Notes: generated by a model from the letters alone, not told the origin. Positions 23,436-33,279 are shown, counted from the stretch's first letter. The stretch is 64,000 nucleotides of DNA from Nocardia sp. CY41 (GCF_009829325.1 NZ_VUOS01000003.1:1-64000), one strand, 5' to 3'. Translations and numbers: made by a program.

Positions 23436-24824
23436 TCACTCGGCGGGCGGCTTGCTGTCCAACGGCTGGGCCCGGATGGCGCGGATGGCCAGGTAGTTCA
23501 GGCCCCACAGCGCGATTCCGATGGCCAGCAGCACGCCGGCGATGGCATATTGCGCCGGATTGCGATCGGTGAACGGCGTGACGAGAAAGCCGCAGGTGAG
23601 CGCGCCCAGCACGGGCAGTGGCGTCGGCGTCGTGAAGTGCTTGTGCGGCACCGGGTCTCGGCGAAGCACCAGCACGGCGACGTTGACCACGGTGAACACC
23701 GCGAGCAGCAGCAGCGCTGTGGTGCCGCCGAGTTCGGGCACCTCGCCGACGAACAGGATCAGCCCGAGTGCGAGCAGCGTGGTGAAGACGATCGCGTTGT
23801 AGGGCGTGTGGCGCCGTTCGTGAACGCGGCCGAACGGCCGGGGCAGCACCCCTTGCCGAGCCATGCCGTAGATCAGGCGACTGGCCATCAACATGTTGAT
23901 CAACGCCGAATTGGCGACGGCGAACATGGTGATGTAGGCGAAGATGTGCGTCGGGAAGCTCGGCGCGCCCACCTCGACGACCTTCAGCAGTGGGGTATCG
24001 CCTTCGCCGAGTTGGTCGGCGGGGACGAGCGCGACCGCGCTGATCGACACCAGCACGTAGATCACGCCGGTGATGATCAACCCGGCGAGCAGCACCTTCG
24101 GGAAGATCCGGGTGGGCTCCTTGCACTCCTCGGCCATGTTCACCGAGTCCTCGAAACCGACCATCGCGTAGAACGCGAGCGTGGTGGCCACGATGACGCC
24201 GCCGACCGCGTTGCGCTCCCCGGTGTCGAATTCGACGATGCGCGAGAAGTCGCCGTCGCCGAAGCCCAGCGCCCAGCAGCCGATCCCGATCACGATCAGC
24301 AGGCCGGTCAGCTCCACGCAGGTGAGCACCACGTTCAGCTTCACGCCCTCGCTCACGCCGCGCAGGTTGACCGCCGCGACCACCGCCATGAACACCAGCG
24401 CGATCGCCGTCACCGCGGTGCCGCTGCCGAGATCCAGGCCGAAGGCTTCGGCGAAGTTGGCCGCGAAGGCCCGCGACGCCGTGGAGGCGGAGGTGATGCC
24501 GGAACTCATCACCGCGAAGGCGACCATGAACGTGAGGAAGTGGATGCCGAACGCCTTGTGCGTGTAGAGCGCGGCGCCCGCGGCGTGCGGGTACTTGGTG
24601 ACCAGTTCCAGGTAGCTGAAACCGGTGATCAGCGCGACCAGGAAAGCCACGAGGAACGGCACCCACACCGCGCCCCCGACCTCGTTGGCCACCTTGCCCG
24701 TGAGCGCGTAGATGCCGGTACCGAGGATGTCGCCGACGACGAACAGCAGAAGCAGTCCCGGCCCCATCACCCGTTTGAGTTCGGGCCCGGATTCGGCTGG
24801 TGGATTTTCGGTGACTTCGGACAT
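23436..24824 (-). CDS. APC-family amino acid permease
   Basis: The 462-residue protein has about 12 hydrophobic segments. The first contains GPGLLLLFVVGDILGTGIYA, the G-[SG]-G-I/T-G-x-G unwound region of APC transporters. Later, GFEDSVNMAEECKEPTRIFP is the family loop between segments 6 and 7. It would take up amino acids or polyamines with protons. MSEVTENPP is taken as start because GGGGAGG lies 4 to 5 bases before. It stands alone, 82 bases downstream of the Scr1-type regulator. Confidence 0.9.
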   Translation of the reverse strand: MSEVTENPPAESGPELKRVMGPGLLLLFVVGDILGTGIYALTGKVANEVGGAVWVPFLVAFLVALITGFSYLELVTKYPHAAGAALYTHKAFGIHFLTFMVAFAVMSSGITSASTASRAFAANFAEAFGLDLGSGTAVTAIALVFMAVVAAVNLRGVSEGVKLNVVLTCVELTGLLIVIGIGCWALGFGDGDFSRIVEFDTGERNAVGGVIVATTLAFYAMVGFEDSVNMAEECKEPTRIFPKVLLAGLIITGVIYVLVSISAVALVPADQLGEGDTPLLKVVEVGAPSFPTHIFAYITMFAVANSALINMLMASRLIYGMARQGVLPRPFGRVHERRHTPYNAIVFTTLLALGLILFVGEVPELGGTTALLLLAVFTVVNVAVLVLRRDPVPHKHFTTPTPLPVLGALTCGFLVTPFTDRNPAQYAIAGVLLAIGIALWGLNYLAIRAIRAQPLDSKPPAE

Positions 24825-24906
24825 AGGTCCTCCCCTCGGCAGTAAGCGCGAGGGTACCCATTCCGGCGCGGAATAGTCGTTCACCCACGCCGGATGCCGG
24901 TGGCGC

Positions 24907-25776
24907 CTAGTCCTCCCGGTCCATTCGGCGCGCGGCCTCCACGATCATGGCCGCGGAGTCGCGCGGGCTCAGCGCCATGGCGCGCAGCTGATCGAAGATG
25001 ACGCCGAATCGGCGGATCTCGGAATGGCCCTCGATCAGCTCGTCACCCGCCATGCCCTCGACGTAGACCAATTCGGGGTCGGCGGGATCGGGGAAATCGA
25101 GCAAAGTGAACGAGCCCGCCATGCCGGGATGCGCGCCCGCGTCGAACGGCAGGATCTGCAGGATCACGTTCTTTCGCTTGATCTCCTGTAGCAGCCGGTC
25201 GAGTTGCCCCCGCATCACCGCGGGCCCGCCCACGGTGCGACGGATGGCGGCCTCGTCCAGGACCACCCACAGCTCGAGCGGGTCCTCCTTGGTCAGGTTG
25301 ACCGCGCGGTCCATCCTGGCCTTCGCCCTGCTCTCCATGACCGACGCCTCGAGCTTCGGCATCGAGGTGTCGATCACGGCCGTCGCGTATTCGTAGGTCT
25401 GCAAAAGCCCTGGGATGAAGGAGGTCTGGTAGTGCCGGGCGGACAACGCCTCGGACTCGAAGTTTATGTAGGCGGCGTAGACCTCCGACACGCTGCCCTC
25501 GTACGCGCGCGACATGCCCGGCTTCAGCGCGTCGGACAGCAGCTCCAAGGCGTCTTCGCGCTGTTCCTCGCCGATGCGGTAGAGATCGAGCATCGCCATG
25601 AGGGTGCGACGCTGCGGACGCGCCTGCGCGGTCTCGATCCGGTACAGCGTGGTGACGTTGATGCCGGTCTTCGCGCTCACCTCTTCCTTACTGAGCTGGG
25701 CGTTCTCGCGCATCTCGTGCAGCATCGCCGCCAGCCGCCGCAACCGGACGGTCAGGACGGTGCGCTTGCCTGCCAT
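24907..25776 (-). CDS. Scr1-type helix-turn-helix regulator without DUF397 partner
   Basis: The 289-residue protein has an XRE helix-turn-helix (LSKEEVSAKTGINVTTLYRI at about residues 28-47) and a DUF5753 domain (YQTSFIPGLLQTYEYATAVI, DEAAIRRTVGGPAVMRGQLD, ILPFDAGAHPGMAGSFTLLD). The layout is the same as in the regulator at 13905-14783. Here no DUF397 gene follows. A weak GGGGTAG lies before the ATG. It could regulate itself or the permease downstream. Confidence 0.9.
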   Translation of the reverse strand: MAGKRTVLTVRLRRLAAMLHEMRENAQLSKEEVSAKTGINVTTLYRIETAQARPQRRTLMAMLDLYRIGEEQREDALELLSDALKPGMSRAYEGSVSEVYAAYINFESEALSARHYQTSFIPGLLQTYEYATAVIDTSMPKLEASVMESRAKARMDRAVNLTKEDPLELWVVLDEAAIRRTVGGPAVMRGQLDRLLQEIKRKNVILQILPFDAGAHPGMAGSFTLLDFPDPADPELVYVEGMAGDELIEGHSEIRRFGVIFDQLRAMALSPRDSAAMIVEAARRMDRED

Positions 25777-26316
25777 CAGTACTACCCCTTCGGTCTGCGC
25801 ACTTGCTGGAACGTGTTATCGCGTGCGCCCTCGGATGCGCCCTGCGTGCAGCGGATCTGTGTCGAGTGTGGGCACAGCAACAGAGACTACCTCCCGTGAT
25901 GCACGTTATGGTCGGTGTTTTCGTGGGAGTCTGCGTTCGGCGGCCGACTCTGCGGGGCAAACCCGACCGAGCGCTCGGTCGAGGCGGCGTCCGGATACTC
26001 GCCGACCGCCCCGCCCTCGTTGCGCGGACGACCGGCACGCCGCGCCGCCGGAATGCGACCGCGGGATGTCACCCCGTGCGCGTGGTCCGGCTGGGCGTGG
26101 TCGGCGGCGCCTTCGCATGCTCGTCGGCAGCGGCCATCACCGTCGCGATCGGCGCGCCTGCTGCGTCACGGCTCATATTGCAGCTCAATTGCTATAAAAT
26201 TCATACTCATCCACAATAATGAATAAGGCCAGGTGGACGGCACTTTTTGACGGATGCGGAGAGTTTGCCACAATTTGATTTCATCTCGTGTTCCCGGCCT
26301 TACGTCGTGAGCGCCG
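25777..26316. promoter_or_regulatory. Long gap with AT-rich patch (about 26165-26290)
   Basis: This 540-base stretch holds no clear gene of normal size. Its right half is unusually AT-rich for the window (TTGCTATAAAATTCATACTC and CACAATAATGAATAAGG), which fits promoters for the PAS-ANTAR gene on the right and for the small ORF on the minus strand. Confidence 0.45.
26069..26176 (-). CDS. Possible 35-residue small protein
   Basis: The frame starts ATG AGC CGT at 26176 and encodes MSRDAAGAPIATVMAAADEH followed by a Thr/Arg/Pro-rich tail ending TTRTG. It sits directly behind the AT-rich patch, where a promoter is likely. The ribosome site (GAGCTGC) is weak. Too short to judge coding by composition alone. 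Confidence 0.25.
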   Translation of the reverse strand: MSRDAAGAPIATVMAAADEHAKAPPTTPSRTTRTG

Positions 26317-27012
26317 ATGGATAATGGCCGCGTGACGAGGATGGATCACCTCGCGCTGAGAAGCGCCTCCGCGATAGAGAGCGTCATCGCGGGCACGCCG
26401 CAGAGCGTGGGAACCTTCCGCTTCTGGTTCGAGGATCAACGATGGGAATGGTCCGACGAGGCGGCCGCGATATACGGCTACGCCGCGGGGAGCGCGCGAC
26501 CCAGCACGGAGTTGCTGCTGGCGCACAAGCACCCGGACGATCGGGCGCCCGCCGCCCAGTCCATCGCCACCGCGGTGCGCGGCGGTGAGCCTTTCTGCGG
26601 CCGCCACCGCGTCATCGATGCCGCCGGGCGCACCCGGCACATCATCGTCGTCGCCGATCGGATGCGCGACGACCGGGGCGCCGTGGTCGGCACCGCGGGC
26701 TATTTCATCGACGTCTCCGACATCCTCGAGGAGAACCGGCAGGAGGTCCTCGACGACACTCTGCCCGAACTGGTCGAGTCACGGGCGGTGATCGAGCAGG
26801 CCAAGGGCGTGCTCATGGTCGTCTACGGCATCAACGCCGAACAGGCGTTCCGAGTGTTGCAGTGGCGCTCCCAGGAGACCAACATCAAGCTGCGGACGCT
26901 CGCGCGGCTTTTGGTCGGCGAGGTTCCCGCGATGGGCGGCGGCCCAGCCGCGCAACGGGCCCGCTTCGATCACCTGCTGCTGACGATGCACGACCTGCCG
27001 GCGTCGAAATAG
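26317..27012 (+). CDS. PAS-ANTAR antitermination regulator
   Basis: The 231-residue protein has a PAS sensor (about residues 30-140: RFWFEDQRWEWSDEAAAIYG, then GAVVGTAGYFIDVSDIL) and a C-terminal ANTAR domain (AVIEQAKGVLMVVYGINAEQ, AFRVLQWRSQETNIKLRTLA). ANTAR binds paired hairpins in nascent RNA and prevents termination. The A-K-G-x-L/V-M core and the two later helices are complete. The signal seen by the PAS domain is unknown. GTG 26332 and ATG 26341 are alternative starts; ribosome sites are weak for all. Confidence 0.9.
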   Translation: MDNGRVTRMDHLALRSASAIESVIAGTPQSVGTFRFWFEDQRWEWSDEAAAIYGYAAGSARPSTELLLAHKHPDDRAPAAQSIATAVRGGEPFCGRHRVIDAAGRTRHIIVVADRMRDDRGAVVGTAGYFIDVSDILEENRQEVLDDTLPELVESRAVIEQAKGVLMVVYGINAEQAFRVLQWRSQETNIKLRTLARLLVGEVPAMGGGPAAQRARFDHLLLTMHDLPASK

Positions 27013-27319
27013 GCGCCGCGCCGGGGCCGGAGACCGCGCGACGGACCACTGTTCGAGCAGGGCGCGCGGCGACAGCGGCGCCGCATCCTTCGCCGCGTCC
27101 CGAATCGGTCGCTTGCCTAGTTGCGCCATGGCCACCCCTGCGCCGCGAGGCCGCCCGGCGCGGTGAACTCCCCGTTTGCCGCTGTGTCGCCGTCGAATCG
27201 ACAGTGCCTCAACGTCATCCAGGACACGGGGGTTGCGTGACCTTCGCCCTTCGATCGATCCCACTACCGATAAGTCGGAGACAATTCATTAGAAGTCACC
27301 ATAGTGGGAGGAAGTCGTT
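27013..27319. other. Gap before the terpene synthase
   Basis: No gene is supported in these 300 bases. CCACTACCGATAAGTCGGAG (around 27262) is palindrome-like, and TTCATTAG may belong to the promoter of the terpene synthase. Confidence 0.3.
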
Positions 27320-28432
27320 GTGGTCAGTGAGTACACATCGGCACTCGAGCGGGAAATCGTCACCATGCGCGAGCAACACGAGGCGTTGCTGCGGACCGGG
27401 CGGCAGTGGTCGTTGCGCGCGATGTTCGGTACATCCGACTGGGATATCGTCGATTACTGCCGCGACTTCCGGCCCAACCGGTTCGGCGACCGCGCGTGCG
27501 CGGAGGTGGAGCGCTTCTGCCGCGAGCACGGCATCTGGCTCGAGCCCGCGGGGCCGCACTACAACAGCATGACGCCCTACCTGCATCCGGGCGCCGTCAG
27601 CGCGGAGCGGATGACGATCATCGGCTTGTACAACGCGATCCTGTTCTGGCTCAACGACACCGTCGGCCGGGAGAAGTTCGGGCACCTCGGGGACGATGAA
27701 CAGCGCGAGGCGCGGGTGGCGATCGACCGGCTGTGCGTGCTCTTGCGCACGCGCTCGGCGCCGGAGAACGCCACTGCGTTGGAGACGTCGGCCACGGCCT
27801 TCCTCACGATGCTGTCCGCCCTCGCCGACCCGGCCTGGCTCGACCGGTTCATCGAATCGACCATCGAGCACCTGCGACCCGCCATCCAGGACCAGAACGC
27901 CCGCGCGCGTGGTGGGTTGCTCGGTGTCGAGGAGTACATCGATCTGCGCTCCCAGGTGTCGGGCATGTATCCGGCGATCGCGCTGTGCGAGTTCGGCCGG
28001 GACGACTATCTGCCGTGGGAACGGATCCACCACAGCGGGCTGGCCGGCGATCTGCACCGCCTGCGGGTGCTGACCGTGGAGATCGGCGCGCTGATGAACG
28101 ACGTGTTCTCCTTCGAGAAGGAGTGCATTGTCGATCTCGCGGACTTCAACCTGATCCCGGCGGTACTGCTGAACCACCCCGGATGGTCGCTGGAGGACGC
28201 CGTGCAGGGCGCCACCGAGATCGTGCGCGCACGGCTGGCCGAGTTCCGGGAGGTGTGCGCGGTGGTCGCCGAGCGATGCGACCGCCTGGCCGCGGCGGAC
28301 GCCGAGTTGGCGGCCACGGTCTCGACCCACCTCGCCGACCTGGTCGCGTGCGTGCAGGCGACCTGGGTCTGGCAGGTCGAGACGCTGCGGTACAAAGGTG
28401 CGTCGATCTTCCGGGAGAACGGGTTGCCGTAG
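27320..28432 (+). CDS. Class I terpene synthase family protein
   Basis: The 370-residue protein has the terpene-cyclase helical fold. The NSE magnesium triad is complete: NDVFSFEKE (N260, S264, E268). The first aspartate-rich motif is reduced to FWLNDTVGREKF (N112, D113) in place of DDxxD. A W-E-R and late R-Y are also present (TLRYKGASIF near the end). Substrates would be prenyl diphosphates, probably FPP or GPP. GGGAGGAAG precedes the GTG by 8 bases. No methyltransferase or P450 gene is adjacent, so any product would be the bare terpene. Confidence 0.85.
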   Translation: MVSEYTSALEREIVTMREQHEALLRTGRQWSLRAMFGTSDWDIVDYCRDFRPNRFGDRACAEVERFCREHGIWLEPAGPHYNSMTPYLHPGAVSAERMTIIGLYNAILFWLNDTVGREKFGHLGDDEQREARVAIDRLCVLLRTRSAPENATALETSATAFLTMLSALADPAWLDRFIESTIEHLRPAIQDQNARARGGLLGVEEYIDLRSQVSGMYPAIALCEFGRDDYLPWERIHHSGLAGDLHRLRVLTVEIGALMNDVFSFEKECIVDLADFNLIPAVLLNHPGWSLEDAVQGATEIVRARLAEFREVCAVVAERCDRLAAADAELAATVSTHLADLVACVQATWVWQVETLRYKGASIFRENGLP

Positions 28433-28550
28433 TCCGGCCCGCCTCGCCATGGCTGGGAATGCTTCCGGGCGGCAGTACTCGACGGTCTCGAACAAGTGTG
28501 GATACGATGCGTCGGGGGCTATCTCCGGCCTGAATGGTGAGGGGGTTGCG

Positions 28551-29831
28551 GTGGAACAGATCGAACTCGCCAGGATGGCGAACGTGTGGTGGCGCGCTCT
28601 GCAGGCCGTCGCCGAGGGGTCGGTGTCCGTACCGGACCCCGAGGCTGTGCTGCTCGGGATGGTCGAGGAACTGGTTTCCGGCCTCGAAGCCGAACCTTTC
28701 GACGCGAGCGTCGGGCTCCGCGTCGGCGCGGGGCTGGCCGCCGTCGGCCTGGTCGGCCCGGCGGTGCCCAGTACGTCCGCCCAGGTTCTGTACGGGCTGG
28801 CCGAACACGAGACGGCTCCGGATTCCGGTCGGCGGCTCGCGGCGCTGCTCGCGGCCGTCGGTCAGGGCTACGAAGCGCAGTCGCGGGACGCCGCCAGCCA
28901 CGCGCGCCGCTTGTACGACGAACGGTTCCGCGTGGTGTTCGACAACGCGGCGATCGCGATCGCCATCGGTGACACCGACGGCACGCTGCTGGACGTCAAC
29001 CGGGGCTTGGCCGAGATGATCGGAGTCCCGGCGGAGACGCTGCGCGGGGTATCGGTCTACGACTTCGCGCACCCCAACGACCGCGAGGGCATCCGCACGC
29101 TGGTGTACGAGAAGCTCGTGCCGGCGGGGGCGGGCACGGTGAAACTGGAGCAGCGGATCCGTCGCGCCGACGACAGCTACGGATGGGCGTCGTTCGCCAT
29201 CACCTTCGTCAAGGGCGTGGACGGTCAGAGCGACTATCTGCTCGCGGTCGGCGAGGACGTCACCGAGCAGCACCGGATGCGCGAGGAGCTGCATCGGCAG
29301 GCCCGCCACGACCCGCTCACCGGACTACCGAACCGGCGGCATCTCATCGAACGGATCGACGCGATGATCGCCGACGCCCGCAACGGGGACCGCGCGGGCT
29401 TGTGTTTCGTCGACATCGATCGCTTCAAACACATCAACGATCGCTACGGCCACGGCACCGGCGACCAGATCTTGACCGCGGTCGCGGAGCGCCTGCAGGA
29501 CAGTGTGCGCGGATCGGGGTGCCTGGTCGCCCGCATCGGCGGCGACGAGTTCGTCGCGCTGGTCCCACCGCCTGCCAGTGACCACCGGGTCGCCACCGTG
29601 GCCAACAGCCTGCTCGAGGCGCTGGTCGACCCGATCACCGCCGGCGACCGGCGACTACGCATGTCGATCAGCATCGGCGCGGTCGTCACGGCGGTGGCGG
29701 GCGCGGACGCCGAATCGTTGCTCGACGCGGCCGATACCGGCCTCTACCGGGCGAAAGCCGACGGCAAAGGCCGGTGGGTACTGCACATTCTGGACACCGA
29801 CGCCTCACGCGGTCCGCAACCGGTGTTGTGA
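28551..29831 (+). CDS. PAS-GGDEF diguanylate cyclase
   Basis: The 426-residue protein starts VEQIELARMANVWWRALQAV with an N-terminal helical region, then a PAS domain (RFRVVFDNAAIAIAIGDTDG; LLDVNRGLAEMIGVP) and a GGDEF domain: HDPLTGLPNRRHLIERID, FVDIDRFKHINDRYGHG and ARIGGDEFVAL. The active-site GGDEF and the metal D (D in FVDID) are intact. The inhibitory R-x-x-D five residues ahead is not found (RGSG instead), so product feedback is probably absent. GAGGGGG precedes the GTG by 5 bases. No EAL domain is fused. Confidence 0.92.
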   Translation: MEQIELARMANVWWRALQAVAEGSVSVPDPEAVLLGMVEELVSGLEAEPFDASVGLRVGAGLAAVGLVGPAVPSTSAQVLYGLAEHETAPDSGRRLAALLAAVGQGYEAQSRDAASHARRLYDERFRVVFDNAAIAIAIGDTDGTLLDVNRGLAEMIGVPAETLRGVSVYDFAHPNDREGIRTLVYEKLVPAGAGTVKLEQRIRRADDSYGWASFAITFVKGVDGQSDYLLAVGEDVTEQHRMREELHRQARHDPLTGLPNRRHLIERIDAMIADARNGDRAGLCFVDIDRFKHINDRYGHGTGDQILTAVAERLQDSVRGSGCLVARIGGDEFVALVPPPASDHRVATVANSLLEALVDPITAGDRRLRMSISIGAVVTAVAGADAESLLDAADTGLYRAKADGKGRWVLHILDTDASRGPQPVL

Positions 29832-29856
29832 GCGGCGGAGTCGTTCGCGCGACGGT

Positions 29857-32800
29857 TCAGCGGGCGAGCAACCGGTGCAGGAACCTCGGCGAGACCATCG
29901 GCCGTTCCTCGGGCCAACGTCCCTCGCGCAGGTCGTAGTCCAAGCTGTGCAACAGCGACATGACCAGATGCCCCTCGTCGAGCAACGGCCGGATGAGCCC
30001 GGCCTCGGCGTACCGGATGACCACCGGGACCAACTCGTCCTTCGCCGCTTCGGTCCGGCCCGCTGCCGCGAGGCAGGAAGCGAGCAGCAGTGACGCCTGT
30101 GCCGCGGCTCGGGGGCGTCGATCGGCGTCGATCGAATCCCGTAGCTGACGGGCGCGCGCGGATGCGGCGGCAACCCGCTTGGCGGCTCCGGAACGCAGCA
30201 GCATGCGGATCGCGGAATCCTCGCGCATCTCCGCGGCCATCGTGGCTATGCCGCTTTCCCCGGTCGGAGGTTCGGTGACATAGGTGGCCGTCAGGCCGAG
30301 CCGGACCTGCTCATTGGCGATGCGGGTGGCCAGTCGTGGCAGTTTGAGGGCCTGCGCCACCTCGGCGCCTTCGTCCAGCCGTCGCGCGGCGGAGGCCAGG
30401 TCACCCCGGAGGGCCTTGATCCGGGTGCCGGTGGCGTAGTTCGCCATCAGGAAGTCCACCGGGCCACCCTCGGTGCCCAGACGGCCCGCTTCGTCCAGCA
30501 GGCGCTCGGCCGCGGCGAGCTGGTCGCGTTCGTAGAGCAGCTCGCCCAGCATGCCGCCCGCCAGACGGGCGGCGTAGGACCGCGGGCCTGTAGAGGTGGT
30601 GGCGATCTCCAGCGCGGTGCGGAAGCTGTGCTCGGCCGTGGCCATGTCCAGCTGCTCGCGTGCCGCGACGCCGACGATGCTGTGGCTGTACATCAGGATG
30701 AACGTGCTGCGGGTCTGCCGGTAGAAGGGTGTGGCCCAGTCGTGCCATTCGCGCGCCCGGTCGTAGTCGAATCGGCTGAACGCGGAGAACGCGGCGAGGT
30801 TCGCCGCCTCGCACAGCACCCACGGACCCAGCGTGTCGGCCCGGCCCAGGCATTTCGCGACCACGTCGTCCACGCCTTCGGGATGGTCGCCGAACGCGCG
30901 TTCCACGCACTCGATGAGATCGGCTTCGATCGCCAGATCCGGGTCGTCGACCGTTGCCTTCTCCAGCGACGCGCGCACCAGCCGTAACGCGGCGTGCAGC
31001 TCTGTGGGCTGCCGCAGCACCACGTGGGTCCAGGCGATCGCGATCTGCAGCCGCGGGCGCGCGGCCGCCGCCGCGGGCGGAAGTTTGGCGACCAGGCCGA
31101 CGAATGTCGCCAGCTGCGCGTCTTGCACCAGATCGCGGGCTTTGGCCTCGACGATGTCGACCGCCATTTCGCCGCCGTCGCCGGCCAGCGCGTGGTCGAT
31201 GGCGTCGCTGAGCATGCCATGGTCGCCGAACCATTTCGCCGCCGTGCGATGGAGTGCGGCGACCTCGTCGGGGAAATCACGTTCGAGTCGCCTGCGCAGG
31301 AATTTCGCGAACAGATGGTGGTAGCGGAACCAGTCGCCGCTGTCGTCGACCCGGCGCAGGAACAGATTGCGGCGTTCGAGATTCTCCAGCAGGTCCTGCC
31401 CGTGCGGCCTTCCGGTCAGCGCCGTGGCCAAACTGCCGGAAACCCGGTCCGGCAGTGAGGTTTTGAGCAGGACGTCGAGCAGTTCGGGCTCGACGGTGTC
31501 GAGCACGTTCTCGGCCAGGTACTCGGTGATGGCATGGTTGCGACCGGACAGATGGGCGATCAGCGAGGCCGGGTCGGGGTGCTCGCGCAGCGACAGCGAG
31601 GCCAGTTGCAAGGCCGCCGCCCAGCCTTCGGTGTAGTCGTGCAGTTCGGCGTTCTCGGCGTCGGCCAGCGTGAGTCCGGTCTGTTCGGCGAGGAACGTGC
31701 GCGCCTCGTCGGGGTCGAAACGCAATGCGGCGGCATCGATTTCGACGAGCTGGTGGTGCACGCGCATGGTGCCGAGCGGCAGACCTTCCAGCGACCGGCT
31801 GGTCAAGATGATCTGCAGGTGCTGCGGGCCTTCCTCGATCAGGTAGTGGAGTGCCTCGACGGCGGTGGGATCGGTGATGCGATCCCAGTCGTCGATCACC
31901 AGGGCGAACCGCTCGTCGCGCGCGTGGATGGCGTCGATCAGCGTGGTGAGCACGTAGCGCGCGGCGGCGGCGTCGCCTTCCTCGAGCACCGGAGTCAGGT
32001 CGGGCGCCAACGCCGGGCTGACGCGGTTGAAGGCCTCGATCAGATGCGTCAGCAACCAGACGACGTTGTTGTCGTCCCGGTCGACGTTCAACCAGGCCAC
32101 CGCCACCTTCTCGGTCTCGGCGAGACGCTTGGCCCACTGGGCCGCCAAGGTGCTCTTGCCGAACCCGGCCGGAGCATGGATCACCGCCAGGCGCGGCGGC
32201 GGCACGGTCTGCAAGGCGTCGATCAGGCGCTCCCGCTGGACCAGCGGCCGAGTGGGCAACGCGGGGCGGAACTTGGTCTCCGGCGTGGGCGGAGTCTTCG
32301 GGTGCGGGGTGGGGAACCGCGCGGTGGCCGTCAACGGCCGCGTGCTGAGGTCTTCGGGCGTGGGCCGATCGCCCGCGGGCAGGGTCATGTGCTCGACCTG
32401 CATGTCGTTACCGCGCTGGATATCGCGCAGCCGCTCGCCGAACGCGGCGGCCGAGGGCGGACGGTCCGCGGGATTGTGCGCCATGCTGGCCTCGATGGCG
32501 GCGGCCACCTCGTCGGGGATGCCGTCGAGCCGCAGATCCGGCAGCGGGTCGGCGGCGATGCGCAGGAACTGCGCGACGACCTGCTCGCCGGAACGACGCT
32601 CGTATGCCGCGTGACCGGTGATCATGGCGAACAGCGTCGCGCCGAGCCCGTAGACGTCCGAGGCGACCGACGGAACGCCGGAGCGCAGCACCTCCGGCGC
32701 GGTGAACGCGGGCGACCCGGTCACCACGCCCGTGGTGGTCTCGAACCCGCCTTCCATACGGGCGATCCCGAAATCCGTGAGCTGCGGCTCGCCGTAGTCG

Positions 32801-33279
32801 GTGAGCAGGACATTTCCCGGTTTGATGTCGCGATGCAGAATGCCGGCCCGGTGCGCGGTCTCCAAGGCGCCGGCCAGCTTCACGGTGATTCCGATCGCCT
32901 CCGGCAACGGCAGCAGACCCTCCCGGCGAATGCGGTCTTCCAGCGAACCGCGCGCGTGATACGGCATCACCAGGTAGGGCCGTCCGCTGCGGGTGGTCCC
33001 CACTTGCAGGATCGGCACGATGTTCGGATGCCCGGACAGCGCGCCCATGGCCTGCTGCTCACGCAGGAATCGTTCGACGTTCTCCGGTTCGAGATCCGGT
33101 CGCGCGGTGAGCACCTTGACCGCGACGTTGCGATTCAACGCCCGCTGCCTGCAGCGATAGACGACGCCGAACCCGCCCTTGCCGATCACTTCGGGGTCGT
33201 CGAGACCCGCGCCCTCCAGTTCCCGCTCGATCCCTGGAGGCCGATCATGCTGTGTGGCGAACGGGTCCGAACCGGCCAT
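29857..33279 (-). CDS. pknK: PknK-type Ser/Thr kinase with AAA/TPR signalling domains
   Basis: This is a 1140-residue protein. The kinase domain has IGKGGFGVVYRC (about 32-43), VAVKV (K55), HRDIKPGNVLL (149-159) and TDFGIAR (168-174). A Pro/Thr-rich linker follows. The second half is MalT/LuxR-like: HAPAGFGKSTLAAQWAK (P-loop, about 369-385), ALVIDDWDRI, ILTSRS and WFRYHHLFAKFLR, then TPR-type helical repeats to the end. M. tuberculosis PknK has the same order and similar size (1110). No C-terminal LuxR helix-turn-helix is visible. MAGSDPFATQ is preferred as start; longer frames add a non-homologous Arg-rich leader. Confidence 0.93.
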   Translation of the reverse strand: MAGSDPFATQHDRPPGIERELEGAGLDDPEVIGKGGFGVVYRCRQRALNRNVAVKVLTARPDLEPENVERFLREQQAMGALSGHPNIVPILQVGTTRSGRPYLVMPYHARGSLEDRIRREGLLPLPEAIGITVKLAGALETAHRAGILHRDIKPGNVLLTDYGEPQLTDFGIARMEGGFETTTGVVTGSPAFTAPEVLRSGVPSVASDVYGLGATLFAMITGHAAYERRSGEQVVAQFLRIAADPLPDLRLDGIPDEVAAAIEASMAHNPADRPPSAAAFGERLRDIQRGNDMQVEHMTLPAGDRPTPEDLSTRPLTATARFPTPHPKTPPTPETKFRPALPTRPLVQRERLIDALQTVPPPRLAVIHAPAGFGKSTLAAQWAKRLAETEKVAVAWLNVDRDDNNVVWLLTHLIEAFNRVSPALAPDLTPVLEEGDAAAARYVLTTLIDAIHARDERFALVIDDWDRITDPTAVEALHYLIEEGPQHLQIILTSRSLEGLPLGTMRVHHQLVEIDAAALRFDPDEARTFLAEQTGLTLADAENAELHDYTEGWAAALQLASLSLREHPDPASLIAHLSGRNHAITEYLAENVLDTVEPELLDVLLKTSLPDRVSGSLATALTGRPHGQDLLENLERRNLFLRRVDDSGDWFRYHHLFAKFLRRRLERDFPDEVAALHRTAAKWFGDHGMLSDAIDHALAGDGGEMAVDIVEAKARDLVQDAQLATFVGLVAKLPPAAAAARPRLQIAIAWTHVVLRQPTELHAALRLVRASLEKATVDDPDLAIEADLIECVERAFGDHPEGVDDVVAKCLGRADTLGPWVLCEAANLAAFSAFSRFDYDRAREWHDWATPFYRQTRSTFILMYSHSIVGVAAREQLDMATAEHSFRTALEIATTSTGPRSYAARLAGGMLGELLYERDQLAAAERLLDEAGRLGTEGGPVDFLMANYATGTRIKALRGDLASAARRLDEGAEVAQALKLPRLATRIANEQVRLGLTATYVTEPPTGESGIATMAAEMREDSAIRMLLRSGAAKRVAAASARARQLRDSIDADRRPRAAAQASLLLASCLAAAGRTEAAKDELVPVVIRYAEAGLIRPLLDEGHLVMSLLHSLDYDLREGRWPEERPMVSPRFLHRLLAR

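Noticed and set aside
23377..24888. 503-codon minus-strand frame overlapping the permease in another frame
   Set aside because: The permease frame shows transmembrane segments and APC motifs; the longer frame is an Arg/Gly-rich shadow.
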